Of a stretch of DNA of 63,456 bases, positions 49,293 through 57,972 are shown piece after piece. This DNA is from Kribbella catacumbae DSM 19601 (GTDB lineage: Bacteria; Actinomycetota; Actinomycetes; Propionibacteriales; Kribbellaceae). Below the pieces are notes generated by a model. That model made no database searches, was not told the origin of the DNA, and saw nothing but the letters and a program-made list of their open reading frames with translations. The stretch covers positions 13,876 through 77,331 of the forward strand of contig NZ_AQUZ01000042.1 in the NCBI RefSeq assembly GCF_000372465.1, read 5' to 3'. Made by a program: the position numbers and the translations under genes. Numbering within the stretch: the first letter of the stretch is position 1; every line of letters starts with the position of its first letter.

Positions 49293-50443
49293 GATGCGCT
49301 CCCCTCAGGTGGAATGGCGGGGACGGTGGCGGAGATCCCGGTGCCTTGCCCAGGTGCCGTCTCGACCTCGAAGGCACCGGCCAGGCGGGTGATCCGCTGG
49401 CGCATCGCGACCAGCCCGAAGCCCGCAGTACGGGCTGGGACGAAGCCGGCGCCGTCATCGCGTACGTCGAGCGCCACGACGTCCTCCATGTACGAAAGGG
49501 TGATCCCGACCCGGGTTGCCCGCGCATGCTTGCCGACGTTGGCGAGCGCCTCCTGAGCGACTCGCAACAGGGCGACCTCTACCTCGACGTGCAACGGCCG
49601 GGCATCACCGGTGACGTCGACGGACGCGGCGACCTCGCTAGTCTGCGACCACTTGTCCGCGACCTCTCGCAGCGCGGTGGCGAGCTGCGCGTTGTCCAAT
49701 GGCGCCGGACGCAAGGCCTGTACCGAGCGGCGCGCCTCCGTCAGTGCGTCCCTGGCCAGACCGCGCACGGTTTCGAGCCGTTTCGCGGTGGCGGCCCCGC
49801 CGTCGGCTTCCAGCTGGGTCAGGATGCCGGTGAGGCTCTGCGCGATGGTGTCGTGGATCTCCCGGGCCATCCGCTGACGTTCGTCAAGCACACCGGCCTC
49901 TCTGGCCTGCGTGAGCAGCCGCGCCTGCAGTTCCGCGTTCTCCTCCGCGAGCTCCTGCAACCGGCCGATCATCACCTTCCGCTGTTCGCTCTGCTCGGAG
50001 ATCACCCGGGTGGACAGCCCGACCGCCGAGGCGATCAGTACTGCGACGAGGAACGAGAAGATCAGCTCCCGGGCAGAGCTGCCCGATCGAGCCGGTACGC
50101 CGACCAGTACACCGGCGGTCGCCGCGACGCCGACGTACGCCCACCAGCGGGGCAACAGGGTGAAGGCGAGGACGAACGCCCCGATACCGGTCACGAAGAA
50201 GACCGAGTCGATTCTGAGCAGTACGGCCAGGACGGCCAGCAGGCCAGCGAAGTACGCGATCATCGCCAGCGGCTGCTTGATCCGGCGCCAGTCGACCATC
50301 AGCCAGTGCCAGCCGCCGAGGGCCAGTGGTAGGAGCAGCGCCTCCGGCCGCCAGTCCCGCAGCAGGGCGAAGACGGCCGGGAGCAAGATAAATAGGTAGG
50401 GCAGGACTGGCTGGGCCCGGTCCCAGCGGGTGTCCTCTACCAT
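49289..50443 (-). CDS. DesK-like sensor histidine kinase
   Basis: A 384-residue HisKA_3-type kinase. Five to six membrane segments fill residues 15-150 (no large extracellular loop). A coiled coil leads to the phosphoacceptor His in RMAREIHDTIAQSLTGI (near 207), and HATPase motifs are RVAQEALANVGKHA (N box) and VRDDGAGF (G1). Such intramembrane sensors usually respond to membrane stress or peptide antibiotics via the adjacent ABC transporter. ATG 50443 lies inside the end of the permease gene. Confidence 0.9.
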   Translation of the reverse strand: MVEDTRWDRAQPVLPYLFILLPAVFALLRDWRPEALLLPLALGGWHWLMVDWRRIKQPLAMIAYFAGLLAVLAVLLRIDSVFFVTGIGAFVLAFTLLPRWWAYVGVAATAGVLVGVPARSGSSARELIFSFLVAVLIASAVGLSTRVISEQSEQRKVMIGRLQELAEENAELQARLLTQAREAGVLDERQRMAREIHDTIAQSLTGILTQLEADGGAATAKRLETVRGLARDALTEARRSVQALRPAPLDNAQLATALREVADKWSQTSEVAASVDVTGDARPLHVEVEVALLRVAQEALANVGKHARATRVGITLSYMEDVVALDVRDDGAGFVPARTAGFGLVAMRQRITRLAGAFEVETAPGQGTGISATVPAIPPEGSAS

Positions 50444-51159
50444 CTGAAGGTCCGTACGGCAGCGCATCCGGCGACCAGGGCTATCGCTGCCATGAGGCTC
50501 AGGGTAAGCGGCGAGAGGGCGTTGCCGGCCCAGGCGTCGCGAATCGTTTCCACCACCGGAGCCATCGGGGTCAGGTCACCGACCGCCCGCATCGATTCCG
50601 AGGTGACCTCGCGCGGGATCATCGCGCCGGAGACGAACACCATCGGGAAGAAGAGGCTCAGCCCGATCACTGTCGCGGCCCGCGCGTTCGGGACGAGAGC
50701 GCCGATGAGCAGCCCGATCGCGCCGAGGCTCAGTGCGCCGAGGAACCAGGCGAGCAACACCGCGGCCACGTTCGCCGGAGCCGACAGATCGAAGACGGCG
50801 AACCCGAGCGCGATCAGCAGCACGGTCCCGATCGCGGCCAGCAGCAGATGGGCGAACCATTGCGCACCGAACACCAGCGCGGACGAGGCAGGAGTCGCCT
50901 GCAGCCGCTTGAGGATCCGGCGCTCCCGGTACTGCGCCAGCGTGGCCGGCAACACCACAAGCGCGGCCTGGCCGATCACGAAGACACTGAGCATCGGCAC
51001 CGTGGCATCGATCTCCGGTAGACCGCCCGGCAGGGGTTCGTCGCCGCGCAGCTTGACCCAGAGCAGCAGCGGCGGGAAGGCGAGAGCGAAGAAGGCCGAC
51101 ATCGGATCCCGCACGATCAGGAGGAGTTCGATCGCGATGACCTGCCGCAGTCCCTTCAT
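50437..51159 (-). CDS. ABC-2 type transporter permease
   Basis: A 240-residue permease with six membrane segments and a typical ABC-2 pattern (QVIAIELLLIVRDPMSAFFA; YRERRILKRLQATP cytoplasmic loop; LSPLTLSL end). It overlaps the ATPase stop by ATGA and the kinase start by 7 nt. Likely a small lipid, peptide or drug exporter. Confidence 0.88.
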   Translation of the reverse strand: MKGLRQVIAIELLLIVRDPMSAFFALAFPPLLLWVKLRGDEPLPGGLPEIDATVPMLSVFVIGQAALVVLPATLAQYRERRILKRLQATPASSALVFGAQWFAHLLLAAIGTVLLIALGFAVFDLSAPANVAAVLLAWFLGALSLGAIGLLIGALVPNARAATVIGLSLFFPMVFVSGAMIPREVTSESMRAVGDLTPMAPVVETIRDAWAGNALSPLTLSLMAAIALVAGCAAVRTFRW

Positions 51160-51872
51160 GACAGCGTCCTTCCGGTCAGCGCGAAGAAGGCGTCCTCGAG
51201 GGAATCGCTGTGCTGCTTGGCGATCAGGGCCGCCGGGGTGTCCTCGGCGATCACCCGGCCGTGGTCGACGATCGCGATCCGGTCGCACAGCGCCTCGGCC
51301 TCGTCCATGAAGTGGGTGACCAGGACGACGGTCACCCCACGGTCGCGTAGCTCGCGGATCAGTCCCCAGGTCGTCCGCCGGGCGATCGGATCGAGTCCGG
51401 TGGTGAGCTCGTCGAGGAAGACGACCTCCGGGTTGCCGACCAGGGCGAGCGCGATGAACAGGCGCTGCTTCCAGCCACCCGACAGGCTGCCGAACGAAGC
51501 ACGCTTCTTGTCCGCGAGACCCCAGTCGTCCAGGAGCACCCGCCAATCCGCGGGCCGGTCGTACAGGGCGGCGTACATCCGCAGTGCCTCGCCGACTCTG
51601 AGCGCGTCAGGCAGTGCGGCTTCCTGCAACTGGGCGCCGATCCGCTGGAGCAGTTCGCGTCGCTGGGTCCGCGGGTCGAGGCCGAGCACCCGGACCGTAC
51701 CGCCGTCCGGCCGGCGCAGGCCCGACGCGCACTCCACCACGGTGGTCTTGCCGGCGCCGTTGGGGCCGGCGATCCCGAAGATCTCTCCCTGCTCGACGCG
51801 CAGGGAGAGACCGTGCACCGCCCGGTTCGCCTGATAGCTCTTCGTCAGGCTCTCGATCTCGATCACTGTCAT
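51156..51872 (-). CDS. ABC transporter ATPase
   Basis: A 238-residue DrrA/CcmA-like ATPase: Walker A GPNGAGKTT (about 37-45), LSGGWKQRLFIALAL signature, Walker B VVFLDELTTGLD and H-loop VTHFMDEAE. First gene of the ATPase-permease-kinase-regulator operon; ATG 51872. Confidence 0.92.
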   Translation of the reverse strand: MTVIEIESLTKSYQANRAVHGLSLRVEQGEIFGIAGPNGAGKTTVVECASGLRRPDGGTVRVLGLDPRTQRRELLQRIGAQLQEAALPDALRVGEALRMYAALYDRPADWRVLLDDWGLADKKRASFGSLSGGWKQRLFIALALVGNPEVVFLDELTTGLDPIARRTTWGLIRELRDRGVTVVLVTHFMDEAEALCDRIAIVDHGRVIAEDTPAALIAKQHSDSLEDAFFALTGRTLS

Positions 51873-51929
51873 GAATCGAGCGTCGCGTCATCGCGACCAC
51901 GGCGAATCAACCGATCGGTTGATCGGGCA

Positions 51930-53030
51930 CTACTGCTGAGTGGTGAGCTCCTTGGCGACGACCTCGGCGATCTGGGCCGTGTTGAGGGCCGCGCCCTTGC
52001 GCAGGTTGTCGCCGCAGACGAACAGCTCCAGCGCCTGCGGGTCGTCCAGCGAGCGGCGGATCCGGCCGACCCAGGTCGGGTCGGTGCCGACCACGTCGGC
52101 CGGGGTCGGGAACTCCGCCTCGGCCGGGTTGTCGAACACGAGCACGCCCGGCGCGTCCCGCAGTACGTCGCGGGCCTCGTCGACGTCGACCACCTGGCCG
52201 AAGCGAGCGTGCACCGACAGCGAGTGCGTGGTGATCACCGGGACCCGGACGCAGGTCGCGGAGACCTTCAGGTCCGGGAGGTTCAGGATCTTGCGGGACT
52301 CGTTGCGGACCTTGAGCTCCTCCGACGACCAGCCGTCGTCCTTGAGCGAGCCGGCCCACGGTACGACGTTCATCGCCAGCGGTGCCGGGAACGGCCCGAG
52401 CGCATTGCCGATCACCCGGCGCACGTCGCCCGGCGTCGTCCCGAGCTCGCGGTTGCCGGCCACCTTCATCAGCTGGTCGTAGAGGGCGTCGATGCCTTCC
52501 TGACCGGCTCCCGAGGCTGCCTGGTACGACGCGACGACGAGCTGCTCGAGCTCGTACCGGTGGTGCAGCGCGCCCATCGCGACGATCATCGACAAGGTGG
52601 TGCAGTTGGGGTTGGAGATGATCCCCTTCGGCCGGTTGCGGGCCGCCTCGGCGTTCACCTCGGGCACCACCAGCGGTACGTCGGGGTCCATCCGGAAGGC
52701 GCCGGAGTTGTCCACCACGACGGCACCCTTGGCGGCGGCGATCGGCGCCCAGTGCGCGGACACCTCGTCCGGTACGTCGAACATCGCCACGTCGATGCCG
52801 TCGAAGGCGTCGGCGCTGAGCGCGACGACCTCGACCTCCTCGCCGCGGACCTTCAGCCGTTTGCCCGCGGAGCGCTCGGATGCGATCAGCCGGATCTCGC
52901 CCCAGACGTTCTCACGGGTCGAGAGCAGGGTCAGCATCACCGTGCCGACGGCGCCAGTGGCGCCGACGACCGCCAGCGATGGCAGGCCCGTCCGGTCTTC
53001 GGTCTGATCAAGAGCGCTCACAGGGGTCAC
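51930..53030 (-). CDS. asd: aspartate-semialdehyde dehydrogenase
   Basis: A 366-residue enzyme reducing aspartyl phosphate to the semialdehyde in the lysine/threonine/methionine/DAP pathway. NADP-binding GATGAVGTVML near 24; catalytic Cys in SNPNCTTLSM (near 143); the ASGAGQEG turn; late catalytic His in VRVPVITTHSLSVHA. GTG 53030 overlaps the lysC stop (GTGA). The lysC-asd pair is a conserved operon in actinobacteria and feeds meso- or LL-DAP to the cell wall. Confidence 0.95.
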   Translation of the reverse strand: MTPVSALDQTEDRTGLPSLAVVGATGAVGTVMLTLLSTRENVWGEIRLIASERSAGKRLKVRGEEVEVVALSADAFDGIDVAMFDVPDEVSAHWAPIAAAKGAVVVDNSGAFRMDPDVPLVVPEVNAEAARNRPKGIISNPNCTTLSMIVAMGALHHRYELEQLVVASYQAASGAGQEGIDALYDQLMKVAGNRELGTTPGDVRRVIGNALGPFPAPLAMNVVPWAGSLKDDGWSSEELKVRNESRKILNLPDLKVSATCVRVPVITTHSLSVHARFGQVVDVDEARDVLRDAPGVLVFDNPAEAEFPTPADVVGTDPTWVGRIRRSLDDPQALELFVCGDNLRKGAALNTAQIAEVVAKELTTQQ

Positions 53031-54295
53031 CGTCCAGTTCCTCCGTACACGACAGCTTGGGTGTGCTCGTCGTCCAGGTCGAATGCAGTGTGCGCCGCGG
53101 TTACGGCGGCGTCCACCATGTGCTCGTCGACAACCACCGAGATCCGGATTTCGGATGTCGAGATCATCTCGATGTTGACGCCGGCTTCGGCCAGCGCGGA
53201 GAAGAACTTCGCCGAGACGCCCGGGTGCGAGCGCATCCCGACGCCGATCACGGAGACCTTGCCGATCTGGTCGTCGTACAGCAGTTGCTCGTAGCCGACC
53301 TCGTCCTTCTTCCGGGCCAGCGCGGACATCGCGCGGGCGCCGTCGGAGCGCGGCAGGGTGAAGGAGATGTCGGTCCGGTTGGTCGCCACCGCGGAGACGT
53401 TCTGGACGATCATGTCGATGTTCGTCTCGGCGCCGGCCACGGTCTCGAAGATCCGGGCCGCCTCACCGGGCTTGTCGGGGACGCCGACCACGGTGATCTT
53501 GGCCTCGCCGCGGTCGTGGGCCACACCGGAGATGATCGCCTGTTCCATGTTGTTCAATTCCTTCGCATCGACGACCCAGGTGCCTTCCTTCTGCGAGAAG
53601 GACGAGCGCACGTGGACAGGGACGTTGTAGCGCCGCGCGTACTCCACGCAACGCAGGTGCAGCACCTTGGCGCCGCAGGCGGCCATCTCGAGCATCTCCT
53701 CGTAGGAGATCTTCGGGATCTGCTTCGCGGCCGGCACGATCCGCGGGTCCGCGGTGAAGATGCCGTCCACGTCGGTGTAGATCTCGCAGTAGTCCGCCTC
53801 CAGGGCGGCGGCCAGCGCGACCGCGGTGGTGTCGGAGGCGCCGCGGCCCATCGTGGTGATGTCCTTGGTGTCCTGCGCGACCCCCTGGAATCCGGCCACG
53901 ATCGCGACGTGACCCTCGCCGAGGGCCTCTTCGATCCGGCCCGGCGTGATGTCGATGATCCGGGCGTTGCCGTGCCGCGACGTGGTGATCACGCCGGCCT
54001 GCGAGCCGGTGAACGAGCGGGCCTCGTAGCCCAGGTTCGCGATCGCCATCGCCAGCAGGGCCGCGGAGATCCGCTCACCCGAGGTGAGCAGCATGTCCAG
54101 CTCACGCGGCGGCGGCAGCGGCGAGACCTGCTTGGCCAGGTCCATCAGTTCATCGGTGGTGTCGCCCATCGCGGAGATCACCACCACGACGTCGTTCCCG
54201 GCCTTCTTCGTCGCGACGATCCGTTGGGCCACGCGCTTGATGCAATCGGCGTCAGCGACCGAAGAACCGCCGTACTTGTGCACGACGCGTCCCAC
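53027..54295 (-). CDS. lysC: aspartate kinase (alpha; internal beta start)
   Basis: A 422-residue aspartokinase. N-terminal catalytic domain (VHKYGGSSVAD, SGERISAALLA, RGASDTTAVALAAAL, YTDVDGIFTADPRIV) and C-terminal tandem ACT domains that bind lysine/threonine. GTG 54295 is the start. Within the gene, ATG 53548 (MEQAIISGVAH) is preceded by AAGGA, as in the Corynebacterium alpha2beta2 enzyme, so a 173-residue beta subunit ending at 53027 is probably made too. Feedback-regulated first step of the aspartate pathway. Confidence 0.95.
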   Translation of the reverse strand: MGRVVHKYGGSSVADADCIKRVAQRIVATKKAGNDVVVVISAMGDTTDELMDLAKQVSPLPPPRELDMLLTSGERISAALLAMAIANLGYEARSFTGSQAGVITTSRHGNARIIDITPGRIEEALGEGHVAIVAGFQGVAQDTKDITTMGRGASDTTAVALAAALEADYCEIYTDVDGIFTADPRIVPAAKQIPKISYEEMLEMAACGAKVLHLRCVEYARRYNVPVHVRSSFSQKEGTWVVDAKELNNMEQAIISGVAHDRGEAKITVVGVPDKPGEAARIFETVAGAETNIDMIVQNVSAVATNRTDISFTLPRSDGARAMSALARKKDEVGYEQLLYDDQIGKVSVIGVGMRSHPGVSAKFFSALAEAGVNIEMISTSEIRISVVVDEHMVDAAVTAAHTAFDLDDEHTQAVVYGGTGR

Positions 54296-54515
54296 AGAGT
54301 CTCCTCATTGCTTGAATCCCCAGCCGTCCTGCACTGGTTGCGGTACGCCGTGCTGCGCTGCACCGGGCGTAGTCGTTCGGGCTCATTCTAGCCGTGATCT
54401 TCTCGTTGCCTACGGGCCGACCACCGACTGGTCCACCTGTACGGCGACTTGCCGGAGGACCGGGAGGAACGCCATCCGGCCCCCGATCCGGCCGCAGACC
54501 TTCCGCCCGATCAGA

Positions 54516-54535
54516 CCACTTGCTTATATAAGTGG
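54516..54535. promoter_or_regulatory. ArsR operator-like dyad over start codon
   Basis: CCACTT (54516-54521) and AAGTGG (54530-54535) flank TTATAT-rich DNA that includes a -10-like box. The right arm covers the GTG start of the ArsR gene, suggesting autorepression of a leaderless or very short-leader transcript. Confidence 0.55.
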
Positions 54536-54897
54536 CGACTGAAATAGTGCGGATCGTGCACGCCTTCGACATTCTCGGCGACCCGGTCCGGCGGCGGATC
54601 CTGGAACTGCTCGCCGACGGCGAACTGCCGGCCGGCCAGATCGCGGCGGTCATCGGCGACGAGTTCGGCATCAGCCAGCCAGCCGTCTCCCAGCACCTGC
54701 GGGTACTGCGCGACAACGGCTTCGCCACCGTCACCGTCGAAGGCACCCGCCGCCTCTACGCCGTCGACGCCGCCCCGCTCCAGGAGATCGATGCCTGGCT
54801 GGACCGGTACCGCCGGTTCTGGACGAACCGCCTCGACGCCCTCGATATCGAACTCCGCCGCGGCCACCGAGCCAGGAAGGAACCCGGCCATGCCTGA
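54532..54897 (+). CDS. ArsR-family winged-helix regulator
   Basis: A 121-residue regulator: HAFDILGDPVRRRILELLADG then ISQPAVSQHLRVLRDNGF (recognition helix, about 45-62) and GTRRLYAVDAAPLQEIDAWL. No metal-binding cysteines, so it belongs to the non-metal ArsR group that usually pairs with an SRPBCC/AHSA1 gene. GTG 54532 is used. Such a partner seems to begin at 54890 but is cut off. Confidence 0.87.
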   Translation: MATEIVRIVHAFDILGDPVRRRILELLADGELPAGQIAAVIGDEFGISQPAVSQHLRVLRDNGFATVTVEGTRRLYAVDAAPLQEIDAWLDRYRRFWTNRLDALDIELRRGHRARKEPGHA

Positions 54898-54944
54898 CCC
54901 CAGCACACTCTTCGGCCACACCGAGCGGCCGGCCGCTGACGATC
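54890..54944 (+). pseudogene. possible truncated SRPBCC partner gene
   Basis: ATG 54890 overlaps the ArsR stop region and starts MPDPSTLFGHTERPAADDL, but the frame then runs into the antisense of the converging MFS gene. ArsR genes of this type are normally coupled to an SRPBCC-domain gene, so this may be its stump. The identification rests mostly on context. Confidence 0.3.
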
Positions 54945-56174
54945 TCAGGCCTCTTGAGGTACCGCCTGGCGTTCGACGGGTTCCGGGTCGTCCGCCGGGG
55001 TGTGCGGCGGGACGCGCAGTACGGTGACCGCTGCGACGAGGGTGAGGACCGCGGCCATCACCCAGACGTAGCGGACGCCGAAAGCCTCGACGACCACACC
55101 CGCGACCGCTGAGCCGACAGCGCCGCCTGCCATGCCGGCACTCTGCATCCAGCCGAAGGTCTCGGTCTTGACCGACTCCGGTGTCATGGCACCGAGCCGC
55201 TCGTACAGCGCGCCGACCATGGGGGCCAGTCCGCACCCTGACAGCATCAAAGCGATCCCGAGCGACACCGGCGACCAGGTGGCGAAGGCGCAGACCAGCA
55301 TGCCGGTCGAGACGAGGAGCGTCCGTCGCCAGACGTACGACTTGCGGCGGCCAGGCAGAGCACCGACCAGGATGCCGCCGGCCAGGCTGCCGATTGCCCA
55401 GACCGTCTCCAGCGCACCGGCGATCAGGCGATTACCGTGCGCGTCCGCGAACGCCACGATCCCGAGTGAGACCGAGGCGAAGGCCGTGACCGAGAACGCG
55501 AAAGCAAAAATCAACGGCAGCCGGTGGCGATGCCAGAGCAACTGCGGCGCCGTCAGCCGCGCACCCTTCGACTCGTCATGCGGGACCGCCGGAGGCTGAC
55601 GCAGACCGAACCACCAGATCGAAATTCCGGCCGCGACAGCAGCAGTCAGTACTCCGGCCCGCGGGCTGGCGAAGCTGACGACCAGGGCACCCAGCATCGG
55701 GCCGATCGCGAACAGCACCTCCGCCGCCGTCGCATCCAGCGCATAGACCGCCCGCAGCCGCGAGCCCTGGACGATCCGCGGCCAGGCAGCTCGCAGAGTC
55801 GACGTGACAGGCGAGACGAACGCACCGGCCAGACCGGAGATCACCGGCATGAGCCTGTACGCATCGGACGGCATCAGGGCGAGCACGGCCATCGCCACAC
55901 CCCAGGCGACGCCGGTGGCGATCACGACGCCTCGGCCGCCACGACGGTCGGCCAGACGGGACCAGACCGGCCCACCGACCGCCATACCGACGGAGTACGC
56001 GCCCGCTACGACACCGGCCCACCCGAAGTTGCCGGCTGCGTCCTTGGCGAGGAAGGCCATCGGTACCAGCGACGCGATGACCGGGATCCGGGCGACCACC
56101 GCCGCGGTCAGCAGGGCGAAGACGCCCGGCGTCCGCCAGAGCGCGCGATAAGCCGACAGGTCCATGAGCCGCAT
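54945..56174 (-). CDS. MFS transporter
   Basis: A 409-residue major facilitator with twelve predicted membrane segments; GGPVWSRLADRRGGR between TM2 and TM3 is the family loop motif. Resembles uncharacterised drug- or sugar-efflux MFS proteins of actinomycetes. ATG 56174 is chosen for an AGGA site just upstream; ATG 56165 is an alternative. Divergent from dinB, with 71 bp and the LexA box between them, so it may share SOS induction. Confidence 0.85.
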   Translation of the reverse strand: MRLMDLSAYRALWRTPGVFALLTAAVVARIPVIASLVPMAFLAKDAAGNFGWAGVVAGAYSVGMAVGGPVWSRLADRRGGRGVVIATGVAWGVAMAVLALMPSDAYRLMPVISGLAGAFVSPVTSTLRAAWPRIVQGSRLRAVYALDATAAEVLFAIGPMLGALVVSFASPRAGVLTAAVAAGISIWWFGLRQPPAVPHDESKGARLTAPQLLWHRHRLPLIFAFAFSVTAFASVSLGIVAFADAHGNRLIAGALETVWAIGSLAGGILVGALPGRRKSYVWRRTLLVSTGMLVCAFATWSPVSLGIALMLSGCGLAPMVGALYERLGAMTPESVKTETFGWMQSAGMAGGAVGSAVAGVVVEAFGVRYVWVMAAVLTLVAAVTVLRVPPHTPADDPEPVERQAVPQEA

Positions 56175-56238
56175 TCTGTCCTGTCGCACCGACAGTCCGC
56201 CTCGGGATTTCTCCCTATTCGGACCCATTGCGAGTATG

Positions 56239-56252
56239 CGAACATATGTTCG
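56239..56252. promoter_or_regulatory. LexA (SOS) box CGAAC-ATAT-GTTCG
   Basis: A perfect 14-bp palindrome matching the actinobacterial LexA site (CGAAC-N4-GTTCG). The ATG of dinB (56246) lies inside it. Confidence 0.85.
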
Positions 56253-57445
56253 TGCCCGACGGCGAAGCGACCATCCTGCATGCCGACCTGGACGCTTTCT
56301 ACGCGTCGGTCGAGCAGCGGGACGACCCGCGCCTGCGTGGCCGACCGGTGATCGTCGGGGCCGGCGTGGTGCTCGCCTGCAGCTACGAGGCCAAGGCGTA
56401 CGGCGTCCGCACCGCGATGAACGGTGGCCAGGCGTTCCGGCGCTGCCCGCAGGCGATCGTCGTCCACCCGCGGATGGCGGCGTACTCGGAGGCGAGCAAG
56501 GCGGTCTTCCGGGTCTTCGAGAACACCACGCCGCTGGTCGAGGGGCTGTCGATCGACGAGGCGTTCCTCGACGTCGGCGGCCTGCGCAAGATCGCCGGTA
56601 CGCCGGTCGAGATCGCCCGGCGGTTGCGCGCCGCAGTACTGGCTGAGGTGGGGTTGCCGATCACTGTCGGGGTGGCGCGGACGAAGTTCCTGGCGAAGGT
56701 GGCGAGTGGGGTCGCGAAGCCGGACGGGTTGCTGCTGGTGCCGCCCGATCGGGAGCTGGAGTTTTTGCATCCGCTGGCGGTCGAGCGGCTGTGGGGTGTC
56801 GGCGAGGTGACGGCCGAGAAGTTGCGCAATCGCGGGCTGACCACGGTCGGGGATGTCGCGATCCTGCCGGAGGCGGCGCTGATCGCGATGCTCGGGCGGG
56901 CGTCGGGGCGCCATCTGCATGCCCTCGCACACAACCGCGATCCGCGGCCGATCGAGGTCGGCCGCCGACGGCGGTCGATCGGCTCCCAGCGCGCGCTCGG
57001 GCGTTCGCCGAAGTCGGCGGAGACGCTGGACGCGGTACTGGCCGGGTTGGTCGATCGGGTGACGCGGCGGATGCGGTCGGCCGGGCGGGCCGGGCGCACG
57101 GTCACGTTGCGGCTGCGGTTCGACGACTTCACCCGGGCGACCCGGTCACATACGTTGCCTCAGGCAACGGGTCAGACGCGGGCGATCCTGATCACCGCGC
57201 GCTCGCTGATGGCCACGGCACGGCCGATGATCGAGACCCAGGGCATCACCATGGTCGGCATCTCGGTCGGCAACCTGGAGAACGAGGCGACCGTGCAACT
57301 GGCGTTGCCGTTCGACAAGGCGAGCAACGACGAACTCGACTCCACGCTGGACGGCGTCCGCGACAAGTTCGGCACCAACGCCATCACGCGAGGCAACCTT
57401 CTCGGCCGCTCCCAAGGCCTGACCGTCCCCATGCTCCCGGACTGA
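56246..57445 (+). CDS. dinB: DNA polymerase IV (DinB, Y family)
   Basis: A 399-residue translesion polymerase. Palm motifs HADLDAFYASVEQ and GLSIDEAFLDV hold the three acidic metal ligands; GVARTKFLAKVASGVAKPDG is the Y-family fingers/thumb signature; a little-finger domain follows from about 240. No clear beta-clamp motif is evident at the C-terminus, though VQLALPF (near 356) is a candidate. Start ATG 56246 (or GTG 56252) falls in the LexA box, so the mRNA is probably leaderless. Replicates damaged DNA during SOS. Confidence 0.92.
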   Translation: MFVPDGEATILHADLDAFYASVEQRDDPRLRGRPVIVGAGVVLACSYEAKAYGVRTAMNGGQAFRRCPQAIVVHPRMAAYSEASKAVFRVFENTTPLVEGLSIDEAFLDVGGLRKIAGTPVEIARRLRAAVLAEVGLPITVGVARTKFLAKVASGVAKPDGLLLVPPDRELEFLHPLAVERLWGVGEVTAEKLRNRGLTTVGDVAILPEAALIAMLGRASGRHLHALAHNRDPRPIEVGRRRRSIGSQRALGRSPKSAETLDAVLAGLVDRVTRRMRSAGRAGRTVTLRLRFDDFTRATRSHTLPQATGQTRAILITARSLMATARPMIETQGITMVGISVGNLENEATVQLALPFDKASNDELDSTLDGVRDKFGTNAITRGNLLGRSQGLTVPMLPD

Positions 57446-57949
57446 TCAATTGCCCGTCGCGCAGGTGACTTCTACCTTGCGAGGAGCGGCCTTCGGCGCC
57501 GCCAGCAGGGGTGCGAAGTAGCTGAAGGTGACCAGGAGGGCGCCGGTCGACAAAGCGGGCGTGGAGTAGGCCAGCCACAGCCGCGGGTTCGTCATCGCCC
57601 GCAGCTCGCTGGAGATCCGCGGTGCGGACGCGCGGTCCGGGGTGGTCCGCGGAACGGTGGTGAGTCCGCCGGCCACGATGCTCATCGCCCTGCCGCGGCG
57701 ATGATCCGGAACCAGCCCCAGGGCGGTGACCGCGGCTACGGCCCAGAACCCGGCGTACACGAAGGCGCCGACCGCACGGCTGGCGATCGTAGTTCGGGGC
57801 CAACGCACCCACGACATGGGTGAGAGCGAACACCTCAAGGAAGGTCAGCAGCGCGGTACGACGCGGCCAGCGGATCGTGACCACGGCCAGCACCGGGGCT
57901 CCGATCAGCATGCCGATCGCGAACGCCGAGCCAAAACTTGCTCGCAGGT
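57446..57949 (-). pseudogene. decayed Cmx-like MFS exporter gene
   Basis: The upstream frame reads ASFGSAFAIGMLIGAPVLAV and continues to TLVVGALAPNY-like text (LTHVVGALAPNY). A second frame then carries SRAVGAFVYAGFWAVAAVTA, VVAGGL-like SIVAGGLTT, NPRLWLAYSTPALSTGALLV and FSYFAPLL. Together they are TM2 to TM6 of a chloramphenicol-exporter-like MFS protein (Cmx/CmrA type). A frameshift near 57790, an internal deletion and loss of both ends make it nonfunctional. Confidence 0.7.
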
Positions 57950-57972
57950 GGTCAAGTGGGGGCTTCGTGGCT

